A stretch of 64,000 bases of DNA from an uncultured Muribaculaceae bacterium (GCA_905233915.1 CAJOFM010000002.1:62001-126000), one strand, 5' to 3'. Shown: positions 26,412-35,668, counted from the stretch's first letter. Notes: generated by a model not told the origin, from the letters alone. Numbers and translations are program-made.

Positions 26412-29400
26412 TTAGAATGTTGCTTTAAGCGAGAAATTGAAACTGCGCGTGCTGGGCACGTTGTAATTGTCAATACCGGCGCCACCGGTACCACCTGCGG
26501 TCGAAGCCAGCACAGCGGGGTCATTACCGCGGTACTTGGTCAACAGGAACAGGTTGCGGGCAGTCGCGGTCAAGGACAAGCCCTTGACGGGCCAAGTGCG
26601 CTTGAAGTGCTTGCCGATGTCGTAACTCAGCGTCACATAGCTCAAGCGGATATAGGAACCGTCCTCGATAAAGTTGGACGAAACGGTCGAATAGTAGGTA
26701 TTGATGAAGTAGGAGTCAAGCACGATGGGCGTTGTGTTCTTGACATAGGTCACAGTGCCGTCGGCTCCCGTCACGGCTTGCACACCGTTGAAGATGTACT
26801 CGCGGTTGCGGTAGCGGTCATACAGGCTGCTCATGCCGTTGGTGATCTGGCTGCGGCCAGTGACGTTAACCACATCACCGCCCTTGCGGCCGTCGAACAG
26901 GAAGGACAGCGTGGCGTTCTTGTAACGCAAGGTGCTGCCCACACCCAGCAGCCAGTCGGGCTCACGGTTACCGATGTAGATGCCCTTGGCACTGTCGATG
27001 ATGGGATAACCGTTCTCGTCACAGATGACGTTGCCGTCCGGGTCACGCACATAGTCCTTACCGGAGATACCTGTCGAGGACTCATGCAGGCGGGCAACGG
27101 GGAAGATGTCGCCATACTGGGTGCCCTGGATCTCGGTCAACTCGTTGGGCAGGTAGAGCACCTTGCTGCGGTTGAACGAGAAGTTGGCCAGTGCCGTCCA
27201 TGAGAAGTCATTGGTCTTGATGATATCCTGATTCAATGAGATCTCCATACCGTGGTTCTTGAGGCTACCCTCGTTACGGGTCTGGAGAATCACACCCGAA
27301 GCGGGCGACACGCGCACGGTCACAATCTGGTTATCGACCGTGGTCGAGTAGTAAGCGATGTCCAGGCGGGTCCAGTTGCGGAAGAAGCGCAAGTCGGCGC
27401 CAATCTCCCACGACTTGGTCATCTCGGGCTCCAGGTCAACGGCGCGCGACACGGTAGGATCCACGCCATAGCCGCCGTCGGGGAAGAGCACCCACTGCTT
27501 GTAGGTATCGGTGAACACATAACGGGGGCTGTCCTTACCCACCTTGGCCCAGTTACCACGCAACTTACCGTAGCTGAACCAGTCGTTTGACAGGTTGAAC
27601 AGCTCGCTGAAGATGATACCCGCTGTCACCGAGGGGTAGAAGTAGTTGGTCTTGGAGGCCTGCTTGAAGGCCGACGAACCGTCCATGCGGCCCGTAACCG
27701 ACAGCTGTGCCATGCCCTTGTAGTCAAACCTCAATTCACCAAAGTGACCGTACTTATTGTACCTCGAGTGGGACAGCGTGGGACGGTTGGCGCTTAGCAT
27801 ACCGGTAATGGCATCGGTGAAATCGGTGTTGTTGAAACTGTAGAATTCACCACCAAGCTGGAAGTGCTCATTATAGATTGAGGCCTCGAGGCCCTTGGTC
27901 TCCTTGTATTCCAGACCATAGAGTGCGCTCACCGTGTAATCCTCGGCGAAGGTGTGCTGATAGGTGGCAAGGAACTGCATGTTGAGCAGGGCGCCACGTG
28001 AGGGTTGGAAACTGTAGGAGCCGTAACGTGACTGCACTTCGCTCAACTTCTCCACAACCTTCTCATCATTGGGATTGACCAGGTCACCCTCGTAGATGCG
28101 CGGAATCGTGTAGGAGTCATACATCGAGTAGCTCTTGTCATATCCCATCTTGCCCGTGAACACGAGGTTCTTGATGGGCTCGTAACTGATCTGGCCGTTG
28201 ATGATGAAACGATTGCCCTCGGTCTCGCTCCAGTCCATGTAGCGGCCAAAGTAGGGCGACACGGCAGCATTCAGGCGCTCGGTGTCGAGCAGGTTCTCCC
28301 AGTGGTCATAGTAGGCCCACCAGTTCACGTGTCCCTCAAGGGTGCGGTAGTCGCTCATGTCCTTGTTGATACCCCAGTTGTAGATGGTGGACATCGAGTT
28401 GCCGAAACCGCGTGACTTGCGGTTCATGAAGTTGGCACTCATCTGGATGGTCACCTTGTCGCTGGGTTTATAAATACCCTTGATCAGCGCATTCACCTGC
28501 TTGCGGTAATCCTTGGGAACAATACCCTGGTTGTCGGTATAGGAGACGGAAGCGTAAGAAGAGAATTTCTCGGTACCGCCGCTCACGCTCACGTCATACT
28601 TCTGCAGGATACCCGTCTCGAGGAAGTTTTTCAGGTTGTTGTAATAGGTGTCATTCTCGCCCAGGTAGGGGCCCCAGCCGCCGCTGCCCATGTTCTCCTT
28701 GTACATGCCCTTGGCACCGGGGATGAAAGTGCTCTGGATTTTGGGCAGACGAGCCGGCACGTTCAGTTCCAACGAGGCCGATGCGGTGACAGTGACCTCA
28801 CCGCTCTTGCCACCGCTCTTGGTGGTAATCATGATGACGCCGTTGGCACCTTCCTGACCGTAGAGAGCCGATGCGGCGGCACCCTTCAGGACGGTGATGT
28901 TCTCGATGTCGTTGGGGTTCATGTCGGCCAGCGTCGAGCCACCGCCACGGATGGCCATGCCGTCAACAATCATCAGCGGCTCATTGCTCTGCGAGTTGTT
29001 CATCGAGGAGATGGCGCGGATAATCACCTGTGTCGATGAGTTGGGTGAACTACCGCCGGTGCTCACCTGCAGACCGGCAATCTTGCCCTGCAGGGTGTTG
29101 GCGAAGTTGGTGGAACTGCCGGCGGTCACCTGTTCCTCATCAAGGGACTGAACAGCGAAGTTCAGTTTCTTTTTCTCCTGGGTCTGGCCCATGGCGGTCA
29201 CCACGACCTCACCCAGCACTTGGGCGTTGTCCTCAAGGGCGATATTGACCACCGTTTGTCCGGCAGCAATCTTCACGCTCTTGGGATTCATGCCCACGTA
29301 GCTCACTTCGAGCACGTCGCCGTCGTTAGCCTCAATCGAGAAACGGCCGTCAAAGTCGGTCGCCGTGCCGCGCGTCGTGCCGTGCACCTTGACCGACGCG

Positions 29401-29513
29401 CCGATAATCGGCTCGCCGTCGCTCGACTGCGTGACCACGCCTGTCACTACACGCGCCAGGGCGGGCAGCGACAAGAGGCTCAACAGCAGAAGCAATAGGA
29501 TCTGTTTTCTCAT
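26412..29513 (-). CDS. SusC/RagA-family TonB-linked outer-membrane protein
   Basis: A 1033-residue outer-membrane transporter. A signal peptide (about 1-20) precedes a CarboxypepD_reg-like domain (about 22-105: VTGVVTQSSDGEPIIGASVK). A TonB-box/plug region follows (about 110-235: GEVVVTAMG, LQGKIAGLQVSTGG, IMITTKSGG), then a 22-strand barrel ending RSFNFSLKATF. Length and order are typical of SusC. It forms the import channel for the ligand bound by the adjacent SusD. It is the first gene of the operon continuing to 21659, with a candidate -7 box (TAAATTTG on the minus strand, 29581-29574) upstream. Confidence 0.95.
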   Translation of the reverse strand: MRKQILLLLLLSLLSLPALARVVTGVVTQSSDGEPIIGASVKVHGTTRGTATDFDGRFSIEANDGDVLEVSYVGMNPKSVKIAAGQTVVNIALEDNAQVLGEVVVTAMGQTQEKKKLNFAVQSLDEEQVTAGSSTNFANTLQGKIAGLQVSTGGSSPNSSTQVIIRAISSMNNSQSNEPLMIVDGMAIRGGGSTLADMNPNDIENITVLKGAAASALYGQEGANGVIMITTKSGGKSGEVTVTASASLELNVPARLPKIQSTFIPGAKGMYKENMGSGGWGPYLGENDTYYNNLKNFLETGILQKYDVSVSGGTEKFSSYASVSYTDNQGIVPKDYRKQVNALIKGIYKPSDKVTIQMSANFMNRKSRGFGNSMSTIYNWGINKDMSDYRTLEGHVNWWAYYDHWENLLDTERLNAAVSPYFGRYMDWSETEGNRFIINGQISYEPIKNLVFTGKMGYDKSYSMYDSYTIPRIYEGDLVNPNDEKVVEKLSEVQSRYGSYSFQPSRGALLNMQFLATYQHTFAEDYTVSALYGLEYKETKGLEASIYNEHFQLGGEFYSFNNTDFTDAITGMLSANRPTLSHSRYNKYGHFGELRFDYKGMAQLSVTGRMDGSSAFKQASKTNYFYPSVTAGIIFSELFNLSNDWFSYGKLRGNWAKVGKDSPRYVFTDTYKQWVLFPDGGYGVDPTVSRAVDLEPEMTKSWEIGADLRFFRNWTRLDIAYYSTTVDNQIVTVRVSPASGVILQTRNEGSLKNHGMEISLNQDIIKTNDFSWTALANFSFNRSKVLYLPNELTEIQGTQYGDIFPVARLHESSTGISGKDYVRDPDGNVICDENGYPIIDSAKGIYIGNREPDWLLGVGSTLRYKNATLSFLFDGRKGGDVVNVTGRSQITNGMSSLYDRYRNREYIFNGVQAVTGADGTVTYVKNTTPIVLDSYFINTYYSTVSSNFIEDGSYIRLSYVTLSYDIGKHFKRTWPVKGLSLTATARNLFLLTKYRGNDPAVLASTAGGTGGAGIDNYNVPSTRSFNFSLKATF

Positions 29514-29573
29514 TTTTAATTGGTTTAATATTTAGGTTAAATTGATTTAGAATATTGGCGAATGATTGAACTA

Positions 29574-29581
29574 CAAATTTA
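29574..29581 (-). promoter_or_regulatory. Candidate -7 box for the susC operon
   Basis: On the minus strand TAAATTTG matches the TAnnTTTG element, 61 bp upstream of the susC start. No TTTG lies at the usual distance, so this would be a weak or activator-dependent promoter, as is common for susC operons. Confidence 0.4.
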
Positions 29582-29709
29582 CACATTATTATTTAATCAT
29601 TAAAACTCCGCAACATTTTTAACACTAAAAAATTGATTATTTTTGATTTAACAACATTTTTTCATGAATTTTTACAAATCAGACAAGCACACAAATACAC
29701 CAAAAGAAA

Positions 29710-29753
29710 ACAAGCCCTATGTTTGACTTTAACGGTGCAAACATAGGGCTTGT
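29710..29753 (-). terminator. Rho-independent terminator of the GH20/SusE-like operon
   Basis: A perfect 16-bp stem (29710-29725 with 29738-29753; arm ACAAGCCCTATGTTTG) and 12-nt loop. It is followed on the minus strand by TTTTCTTTTG. It lies 45 bp past the stop of the minus-strand gene at 29799. Confidence 0.85.
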
Positions 29754-29798
29754 CTTACTTTTAGCGTTGTGAGGTCGTTACTTATTGGGATTAGAAAA

Positions 29799-31097
29799 TC
29801 ACTCAGTTTCCTCAATAAAATTATATGTTCCTAAAATGTCATTGAAAACGACCGTATAAGTTCCAGCACTAACAGGAATGTTGGGACCATATTGTATACC
29901 GACGCCAACCGGGAATGCCTCGCTTCCCCAGTTAAAATACCAGTTGCCATCAGCAGCAAACTTGAGTTCTGTATCGGAGCCAAAGGTCATATTCTTCTTG
30001 ATCCAGTCATGGTTCTCAAAGACCGTACCCATAGGACTCATCAGCGTGGTAGCAGGATTCCATTCCTGATTATCCTGATAAGCGCCAGGCATACCCATTG
30101 ATGTGAAAACGTCTACAACATTTGTGTATTCGGTAATTGTGACAACGTCCATCTCCATGTCGTAAGTAATCTGGTAGTAACCGTCCTTAGCGACCTTAAT
30201 GACATCACTAGAGATATCGTTCTTCACAAGGTGGCCATCACTCATGCCCCATTGCTCTTCCCAATCACCAGGCGAATGAATCAATTTAAAGCCCTCACCA
30301 GCGGGGAAATAGCCAACGTAGTTCAACATATGTTTGTTGTCGGGTTGAGGATACAGAGGAACAAGCGAAGTACCCAAAGAATAAGAGTTATTATCCCATG
30401 AACCGTCACCGATGCAGCTTCCCACAAGATACCACAGGTCGGGCGTTTCCTTGATAGCCTCGAATTCATAGGTGCGGTTTATCATGTCGAAAGTCAGACG
30501 ATACTTATCCGCTGGAATATCAGCGGGTATACAGAAGTTGAAAACACGGTCGTAAGCGTCCTCCACGAAGTATCCACTCATCTCATGATCGGCAATATTC
30601 GTGGCCTTACCAATGAAGTCGCCGTCCCAGAAACCGTCTGGACCCAGGTCCATGGTCTCTTGAGAACAAATCTTAAAAAAATTGGCAACGCGCCCACCAC
30701 CGTACTCACCATACACTGCAGGAATGACTACACTGAACACGGGGTTAGAATAAACATCACCACCGCCGTTATCCAACTTATAGGTGGCATCACAAGCAGT
30801 CCAATTATTGCTGGTGCCCACATAGTAGTAAGCTGAAGATATTTTTTGTTGACTGCCATGGAGGATATAATCAATGACTTCATTCACATCAGAAATGGTC
30901 ACTTCGCCATCCATATTCACATCCCAGCGAAGAATTCGACCGTTTAGCGAGCCCTTAGCTTCGTTCGTTCGTCCGTTCATTAACGCGTGCTTGTCATTAG
31001 TGTTCACATTCTCCACATCTGAGAGTTGCCCGACAGAAGCCCATCCTGACAACGGCAGAAGACCCAACAACACTACAGAAATCCAAAGGATTTTCAT
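29799..31097 (-). CDS. Secreted SusE/SusF-like binding protein with an N-terminal dockerin-type motif
   Basis: A 432-residue protein with a type I signal peptide (MKILWISVVLLGLLPLSGWA). A single dockerin-type motif follows at residues about 57-82 (WDVNMDGEVTISDVNEVIDY). The rest is two or three modules with the SusE/SusF starch-binding look: YYYVGTSNNWTACDATYKL, LWYLVGSCIGDGSWDNN and GTYTVVFNDILGTYNFIEE, each ending in a YTVTFDxxxxTYxF-like strand. There is no lipobox, unlike true SusE/F. It probably binds a polysaccharide outside the cell. It lies 54 bp after the GH20 gene and is followed by a strong terminator. Confidence 0.78.
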   Translation of the reverse strand: MKILWISVVLLGLLPLSGWASVGQLSDVENVNTNDKHALMNGRTNEAKGSLNGRILRWDVNMDGEVTISDVNEVIDYILHGSQQKISSAYYYVGTSNNWTACDATYKLDNGGGDVYSNPVFSVVIPAVYGEYGGGRVANFFKICSQETMDLGPDGFWDGDFIGKATNIADHEMSGYFVEDAYDRVFNFCIPADIPADKYRLTFDMINRTYEFEAIKETPDLWYLVGSCIGDGSWDNNSYSLGTSLVPLYPQPDNKHMLNYVGYFPAGEGFKLIHSPGDWEEQWGMSDGHLVKNDISSDVIKVAKDGYYQITYDMEMDVVTITEYTNVVDVFTSMGMPGAYQDNQEWNPATTLMSPMGTVFENHDWIKKNMTFGSDTELKFAADGNWYFNWGSEAFPVGVGIQYGPNIPVSAGTYTVVFNDILGTYNFIEETE

Positions 31098-31151
31098 TGT
31101 TTTAAGCTTTAAGCAATTTATAATTAAGGTAATATATTCTCTTGCTATTAT

Positions 31152-33629
31152 TTACTTGAACAGATAGGTGGTGACGCTCTCATGACCCAGGTAGAAGGCC
31201 TTGGCCTTGATGACCTGGGGCTGGTTCTTGACGGGCACGGGTGCCGTCCAGCGGGGCGAGTCGATGGCGGGTTCACTGCCGTCGAGGGTATAGGTCACCA
31301 GTTCATCAGGGTACTGGGTGTTGATCATCAGCATTCCGTTCTCCAGCTTGATGCCCGGAGGTCCCACACGGAAGTTGAAACCTTTACTCTTGAGCAACGG
31401 CAGTTCGCGGGTGCCGATTTTGAGGTTATACTGGTGGCGGGCCTCATTATAGGCCTTGGTGTCGGTCAGGTCCTTGCTCCAGTCGGGTATCGAGGTCCAT
31501 GCGCGCTCGCTCACGCCCATCATCTTGGGCAACAGCAGGTACTGCACCTCGTCGAAGCTGCGCAGGGTCTCGCCCCACAGCTGGGCCTGGATGCCGATGA
31601 TGTTCTCGGGTTTCTCAAGTTTCACCTTGCCGTCACCAGCGGTGGTGATGTTGATGGGAGTGCCGTCAACGGCAGTGCGGGCGCTGGCGTAAATATTGGC
31701 GGGCAGACCGCTCCAGGCGTCAAACTCATCCACCTTGCCGCCCCAGTGCAGGCCCTGCTCGTTCTGGTGCCAGCTGTAGCCCATGTCCATATAGAAGTTG
31801 GTCACGTTGGACAGAATCACAGGATAGCCGTCATTGGCCAGGCGGTAAGGCACATCGGCACGCGACCCCACGGTGCTCCAGGCATTGACGCCTGCCACAC
31901 GGGGAGTCATCAGCGCATTATACTCGGGCGTGTTATCGAGGCCCACTTCCTGCCAGCCCTCGATGCGGATTTTGCGGGCTTGAAGCAGGGCGCTGATGCG
32001 CTTGAGGTAATAGGCATGCACGTCGTGCTGGTTCTTGAGGCCTTCGCGCTGCATGAGTGCCTGCACGTCGGGGCTCTTGTCCCAGGCGCCACGGGCTACC
32101 TCGTCGCCGCCCAGGTGAACGACCTCGAGTTTCATGCCAGCCTCCTTGTACATCTTCTCCAACTCGGCGACAACGCGGTCGATGAAGCGGTAAACGTCGT
32201 CGCTGGCAACGTTCAGCACGTTGTCGTGATAACTCTGGGCCGAGGTGTAAACGCTCTCGTTCTTGTCGTCCCACAGGCGGAACTGCTCGGCAGTGGGATT
32301 GGTCATCGCGCGGTTCTTCATCGCCACGATGGCGGCGCGGGCATGGCCGGGCGTCTCAATCTCGGGGATGATGCGCACGCCATGGGCGCGGGCATACTTC
32401 AGCAGGTCGATGAACTCGGCGCGGGTGAAGTAGCCGTTAGCGCTCTGGTTGAGGTCGTCGGGGTTGCCGTTGCCGTCAAAAATCTGTGCCAGATAGTCCT
32501 TCTCGTCAAGCGTGGCGCCGCGACGGGCTGCCACCTGGGTCAACTCGGGGAAACCGGGGATTTCCAGTCGCCAGGCCTCATCGTCGGTGAAGTGGAACTG
32601 GATGGTGTTGATCTTGTAATAGGACAAGAGGTCGATCATGCGCTTGTAGTCGGCAGGCTTAATGACGAAGTTGCGGGCGATGTCGAGCATGATGCCACGG
32701 TAGCCGAAGTCGGGCCAGTCGATGACGAAGCAATTCTGCAGGCGGTGGCCCTTGCTGTGGTCGAGCGCGGCAATCAATGTCTTGATACCGTTCATCAGCG
32801 CGGCCTGGGTCACGCCGTGGATGGTGATTTTGCCGTCATGCACACGCAGGCTGTAGTACTCGCCATTGGTGCTCATCTTCTTGTCAAGCAGCAACTCGAT
32901 GACGGTCTTCTGGCCGCCGGAGACATACACACCGCGCTTCTGCAGCTCATCGGTGAGCAAGGCCTTGGCGCGGCGGTAACCGCCCCACTGGAACCACTTG
33001 CCCGTCTTGATGGTCACAAGGCTGCCCACCTGGGTGAAGCCGTCCTCGATGTCCACCTGCTTGGGCGTGGGGAAGATGTCATAATCGTTGCCCGTGTAGC
33101 CGTCGCCAAAGCCGTTGATGGCCTCGTTGTAGGCATACATGTAGTTGCCGTCGGGATAGGCCTTGTGGTCGCGCCACTGGCCGGGTTTGTCGAGCGGCGA
33201 GCGGTTGATTTTCACAGCCAGCGGACGGCTCATGTCATCCCCCATCACCACATGGCCGCCAGCGGGCATGTAGCACTTGTTGATGATGGCACCGCCCATC
33301 AGCATGTCGATGACCAGCGAGTCGCCGGCAGCGAGCGGCTTGTAGTTGGCATTGGGCTTGATGCGGTAATAGGTCGTCGACACCTCATCGATGTCAACGG
33401 GGCATCCAGCGGGCAAGGTCACCTTGCGGGAGAACTGGTTGAAGAAAAACTGCCAGTCATTGCCCAGGGGCTGCTTGGAAATGTTCTTGATGACAAAGCG
33501 CGAACTGTAATTGTTGTCCGCTGCATTGTTCTGACCCATTTGCCAGTCTACGGCGATGGGCGACTGGGCGCTCATCACCAGTGCGGCCACGGCAAGAGCC
33601 AGAGTGGTAAATAACTTGATTCCTTTCAT
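31152..33629 (-). CDS. Beta-N-acetylhexosaminidase, GH20
   Basis: An 825-residue exported enzyme from ATG 33629, chosen because it gives the signal peptide MKGIKLFTTLALAVAALVMSAQ and does not overlap the upstream gene; the frame also allows ATG 33653. An N-terminal carbohydrate-binding CHB_HEX domain (about 25-165) precedes a GH20b domain (about 180-330) and the GH20 barrel (about 335-710). The barrel contains GYRGIMLDIARNF, the substrate-binding PEIETPGHARA and the catalytic pair in HLGGDEVARGAW. A C-terminal CHB_HEX_C segment (YTLDGSEPAI) closes the protein. It removes terminal GlcNAc or GalNAc from glycans. It starts 4 bp after a tyrosine phosphatase gene. Confidence 0.95.
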   Translation of the reverse strand: MKGIKLFTTLALAVAALVMSAQSPIAVDWQMGQNNAADNNYSSRFVIKNISKQPLGNDWQFFFNQFSRKVTLPAGCPVDIDEVSTTYYRIKPNANYKPLAAGDSLVIDMLMGGAIINKCYMPAGGHVVMGDDMSRPLAVKINRSPLDKPGQWRDHKAYPDGNYMYAYNEAINGFGDGYTGNDYDIFPTPKQVDIEDGFTQVGSLVTIKTGKWFQWGGYRRAKALLTDELQKRGVYVSGGQKTVIELLLDKKMSTNGEYYSLRVHDGKITIHGVTQAALMNGIKTLIAALDHSKGHRLQNCFVIDWPDFGYRGIMLDIARNFVIKPADYKRMIDLLSYYKINTIQFHFTDDEAWRLEIPGFPELTQVAARRGATLDEKDYLAQIFDGNGNPDDLNQSANGYFTRAEFIDLLKYARAHGVRIIPEIETPGHARAAIVAMKNRAMTNPTAEQFRLWDDKNESVYTSAQSYHDNVLNVASDDVYRFIDRVVAELEKMYKEAGMKLEVVHLGGDEVARGAWDKSPDVQALMQREGLKNQHDVHAYYLKRISALLQARKIRIEGWQEVGLDNTPEYNALMTPRVAGVNAWSTVGSRADVPYRLANDGYPVILSNVTNFYMDMGYSWHQNEQGLHWGGKVDEFDAWSGLPANIYASARTAVDGTPINITTAGDGKVKLEKPENIIGIQAQLWGETLRSFDEVQYLLLPKMMGVSERAWTSIPDWSKDLTDTKAYNEARHQYNLKIGTRELPLLKSKGFNFRVGPPGIKLENGMLMINTQYPDELVTYTLDGSEPAIDSPRWTAPVPVKNQPQVIKAKAFYLGHESVTTYLFK

Positions 33630-33633
33630 TGTT

Positions 33634-34146
33634 CTATATCTTGTTTTGTTCAATTATTCGGTCCAACAGATTGTCACAGGCATCCTCCAGCAGGTCGAGC
33701 ACGAGCTCAAAACCCTCGCTACCCTCGTAGTAGGGGTCGGGGACATGGTCATAGTTGGGGTAACGGCGGATGTAGTCGCCCATCATCACCACCTTGTCCT
33801 GCTGCTCGATAGTGGCCGCCAGGCTGTTCAGGTCATCGATGTTGCCCGCATCCATGCCCACGATGAGGTCAAACACGTCGAAATCGCTCGCCGTCACCTT
33901 GCGGGCCCGGTGCGTCAGCTCATAGCCGCGCGGACGGGCATGCACCCGCATACGCTTATCGGGCAGGTCGCCAATGTGCCACCCGCCTATGCCTGCCGAG
34001 TCGATGTAGAACTGCTCGGTCAAGCCCCGCTCATCCACCATCGCCTGCATCACCGCCTGGGCTGCCGGCGACCGGCAAATGTTCCCCAGACAAATGAAAA
34101 GCACGCTGTATTTCTTATTGATATCCAAATATATAGGTAAAGTCAA
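33634..34146 (-). CDS. Low-molecular-weight protein-tyrosine phosphatase
   Basis: A 170-residue cytoplasmic enzyme of the LMW-PTP family (about 150-170 residues). The P-loop signature C-x5-R is visible as FICLGNICRSPAAQAV near residue 18. The general-acid Asp motif DPYYEG lies near residue 138. It dephosphorylates protein tyrosines; in bacteria it often regulates exopolysaccharide kinases. It heads an apparent operon with the GH20 gene 4 bp downstream, an unusual pairing. ATG 34146 adds a short N-terminal extension (MTLPIYLDINKK) before the first strand; no internal ATG fits better. A -7 box lies at 34186-34193. Confidence 0.93.
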   Translation of the reverse strand: MTLPIYLDINKKYSVLFICLGNICRSPAAQAVMQAMVDERGLTEQFYIDSAGIGGWHIGDLPDKRMRVHARPRGYELTHRARKVTASDFDVFDLIVGMDAGNIDDLNSLAATIEQQDKVVMMGDYIRRYPNYDHVPDPYYEGSEGFELVLDLLEDACDNLLDRIIEQNKI

Positions 34147-34185
34147 TCTATAAAAGTTGGTTCATTGGTTGTTTGTCGTTTGGTG

Positions 34186-34193
34186 CAAAGTTA
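34186..34193 (-). promoter_or_regulatory. Candidate -7 box for the phosphatase-GH20 operon
   Basis: On the minus strand TAACTTTG matches TAnnTTTG, about 40 bp upstream of ATG 34146. The -33 region is poor. Confidence 0.45.
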
Positions 34194-34298
34194 CAAATTT
34201 CTATTCGAATGACATTGTTTTGCAGCGGAATAATGCTCAATAAAAAAGACGGTGCCCGTTTTTCGAGAACACCGCCCATTCAGGTTGTTTGATGGGAG

Positions 34299-35444
34299 TT
34301 ATCTCAAGATGGTGGCGTTGCCGTTGAAGGCGCAAATCTCGGCAGCAAGATGGTTCATGTTGTGGAAACGGCTGTAGTCGGTGTCGGCAGGCACCCCGTT
34401 GACCTCGGCCATCGCATCGAGTCCCCATGGTGCGAGAATGAGTAGGCTGCCGCTGGCGCAGGCCTCAAATCGCATCCGCTCGGGCTTCCAATAGGTGGTA
34501 ATCGGGTCTTTCTGGATATGGATGAGGGGATAACCGTTCTTGAGGCATTCGTTTTTCATCATGAGTTCGCCTCTTGAGATGCCGGGGGTGACAATCACGG
34601 TGGCCCCGCCGATGATGGCGTCAACCCATTGCTGATGCTGGCGGGCATAATCAGGCGTGCTCTCGTAGGGTTCCCTGCTGACGGGATGCAAACGGTGGCA
34701 TTGCACTTGAACCTTGCCAGGCCACCGCAGCAAGAAGAGATTGCCAAAGATGCCATAGTCGCGCCCTCCAATCTGGACATGCAGGCTGCGCTGCATCAAC
34801 TGTGGCAAGGTGCGGCGCAAAATGGCCCGCCGCGGGTTATCGTGGACGTAAGAAATCATGGACTCGCGGTGCCGCTGGTCGAGGCACACGGTGTCGTCGT
34901 AATTGTCATCGAACAAGGGTCGCTGCTCCCTGCCCACCAGGGTGTAGTACTCCTGGCGCTGCCGCTTGGACATGGCACGGATGAGGGCGCCCTCGTTGTC
35001 GTGTAGGCGGGCTTTCTCGCGTAGCCAAGCGGGGGCCTGCGGGCCGCTGCAATCGCCCGATATCGGGCGATTGCTGGAATGGCCGTGGCCCTGCAGGAGC
35101 TGCCAGCGGCTCGTGCATGCTGCCTTGAACGCCTGGACGATGTCGCCCAGGCTCCACTGCATGGGCTCCAGCACTTCCAGCACACCATGGAAATGGTCGG
35201 GCATGCAGACACAAGCGTGTACCGCCACACGATTGCCATGAGCCGCCTGTTTCCCGGGAATGGCTTCCCACGTCTGCTTCACCGCTTTGCCCAACGGTGA
35301 CAATGCTACCTCGGGGCGCTTGACATCATCGCCCAAACGACCAAGCAATGGCAACCTGTCGCTCACCACTAGCGTAATGAGATAGGTGCCCCTACCATAG
35401 TAATCGTGGCCTGGGTTGCGGGGGCGATAGGAAGTCGTGATCAT
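34299..35444 (-). CDS. RAYT-like Y1 (HUH) transposase protein with a C-terminal Rossmann-like domain
   Basis: A 381-residue protein. The N-terminal half (about 1-215) matches REP-associated tyrosine transposases: the start YRPRNPGHDYYGRGTYLITLVV, the metal-binding HUH motif in CMPDHFHGVLEV, and SYVHDNPRRA, where this family carries its conserved tyrosine. The C-terminal half (about 235-381) reads GGATVIVTPGISRGELMMKN, then PLIHIQKDP and GSLLILAPWG. That suggests a Rossmann-like SLOG/DprA-type fold (inference); ordinary RAYTs (about 150-250 residues) lack it. RAYTs move or maintain REP palindromes. A 26-bp perfect palindrome lies inside this gene. No terminal repeats were found around it. Confidence 0.75.
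   Translation of the reverse strand: MITTSYRPRNPGHDYYGRGTYLITLVVSDRLPLLGRLGDDVKRPEVALSPLGKAVKQTWEAIPGKQAAHGNRVAVHACVCMPDHFHGVLEVLEPMQWSLGDIVQAFKAACTSRWQLLQGHGHSSNRPISGDCSGPQAPAWLREKARLHDNEGALIRAMSKRQRQEYYTLVGREQRPLFDDNYDDTVCLDQRHRESMISYVHDNPRRAILRRTLPQLMQRSLHVQIGGRDYGIFGNLFLLRWPGKVQVQCHRLHPVSREPYESTPDYARQHQQWVDAIIGGATVIVTPGISRGELMMKNECLKNGYPLIHIQKDPITTYWKPERMRFEACASGSLLILAPWGLDAMAEVNGVPADTDYSRFHNMNHLAAEICAFNGNATILR
35049..35074. repeat. 26-bp perfect palindrome inside the RAYT gene
   Basis: GCAATCGCCCGAT followed by its exact reverse complement (centre CCCGATATCGGG). It encodes part of a weakly conserved linker (NRPISGDCSG) between the HUH motif and the tyrosine region. The shape is REP-like. 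Confidence 0.85.
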
Positions 35445-35601
35445 TGGCTTGGTGTTATTTCATTGAACCACAAAGTTACATATTTTTGAGAGAATTGATA
35501 CTTCAAGGGGTGGTTTTTTCGTTATTTATGTGTAACTTTGCGTCACTGTGGGCCGCGAAGACAGGCGGCGCCTCGGGATAACAAACAAAAAACAGTTTTT
35601 G

Positions 35602-35633
35602 TTTGGTTCTCCGCTCGGCTTGCACTATCTTTG
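35602..35633 (+). promoter_or_regulatory. Predicted Bacteroidota promoter for the DUF5715-HAD-aroB run
   Basis: TTTG (35602-35605), a 20-bp spacer and TATCTTTG (35626-35633) match the consensus. It lies 35 bp upstream of ATG 35669. Confidence 0.7.
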
Positions 35634-35668
35634 CCTCATTGAAACGTGAAACGTCCGTTTAGAAAGAA

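Noticed and set aside
31182-33614. An 810-codon open frame on the plus strand opposite the GH20 gene
   Set aside because: The minus-strand frame has a signal peptide, GH20 catalytic motif and family length. The plus frame is open only because of codon bias and has a Val/Gly/His-rich composition with no motifs.
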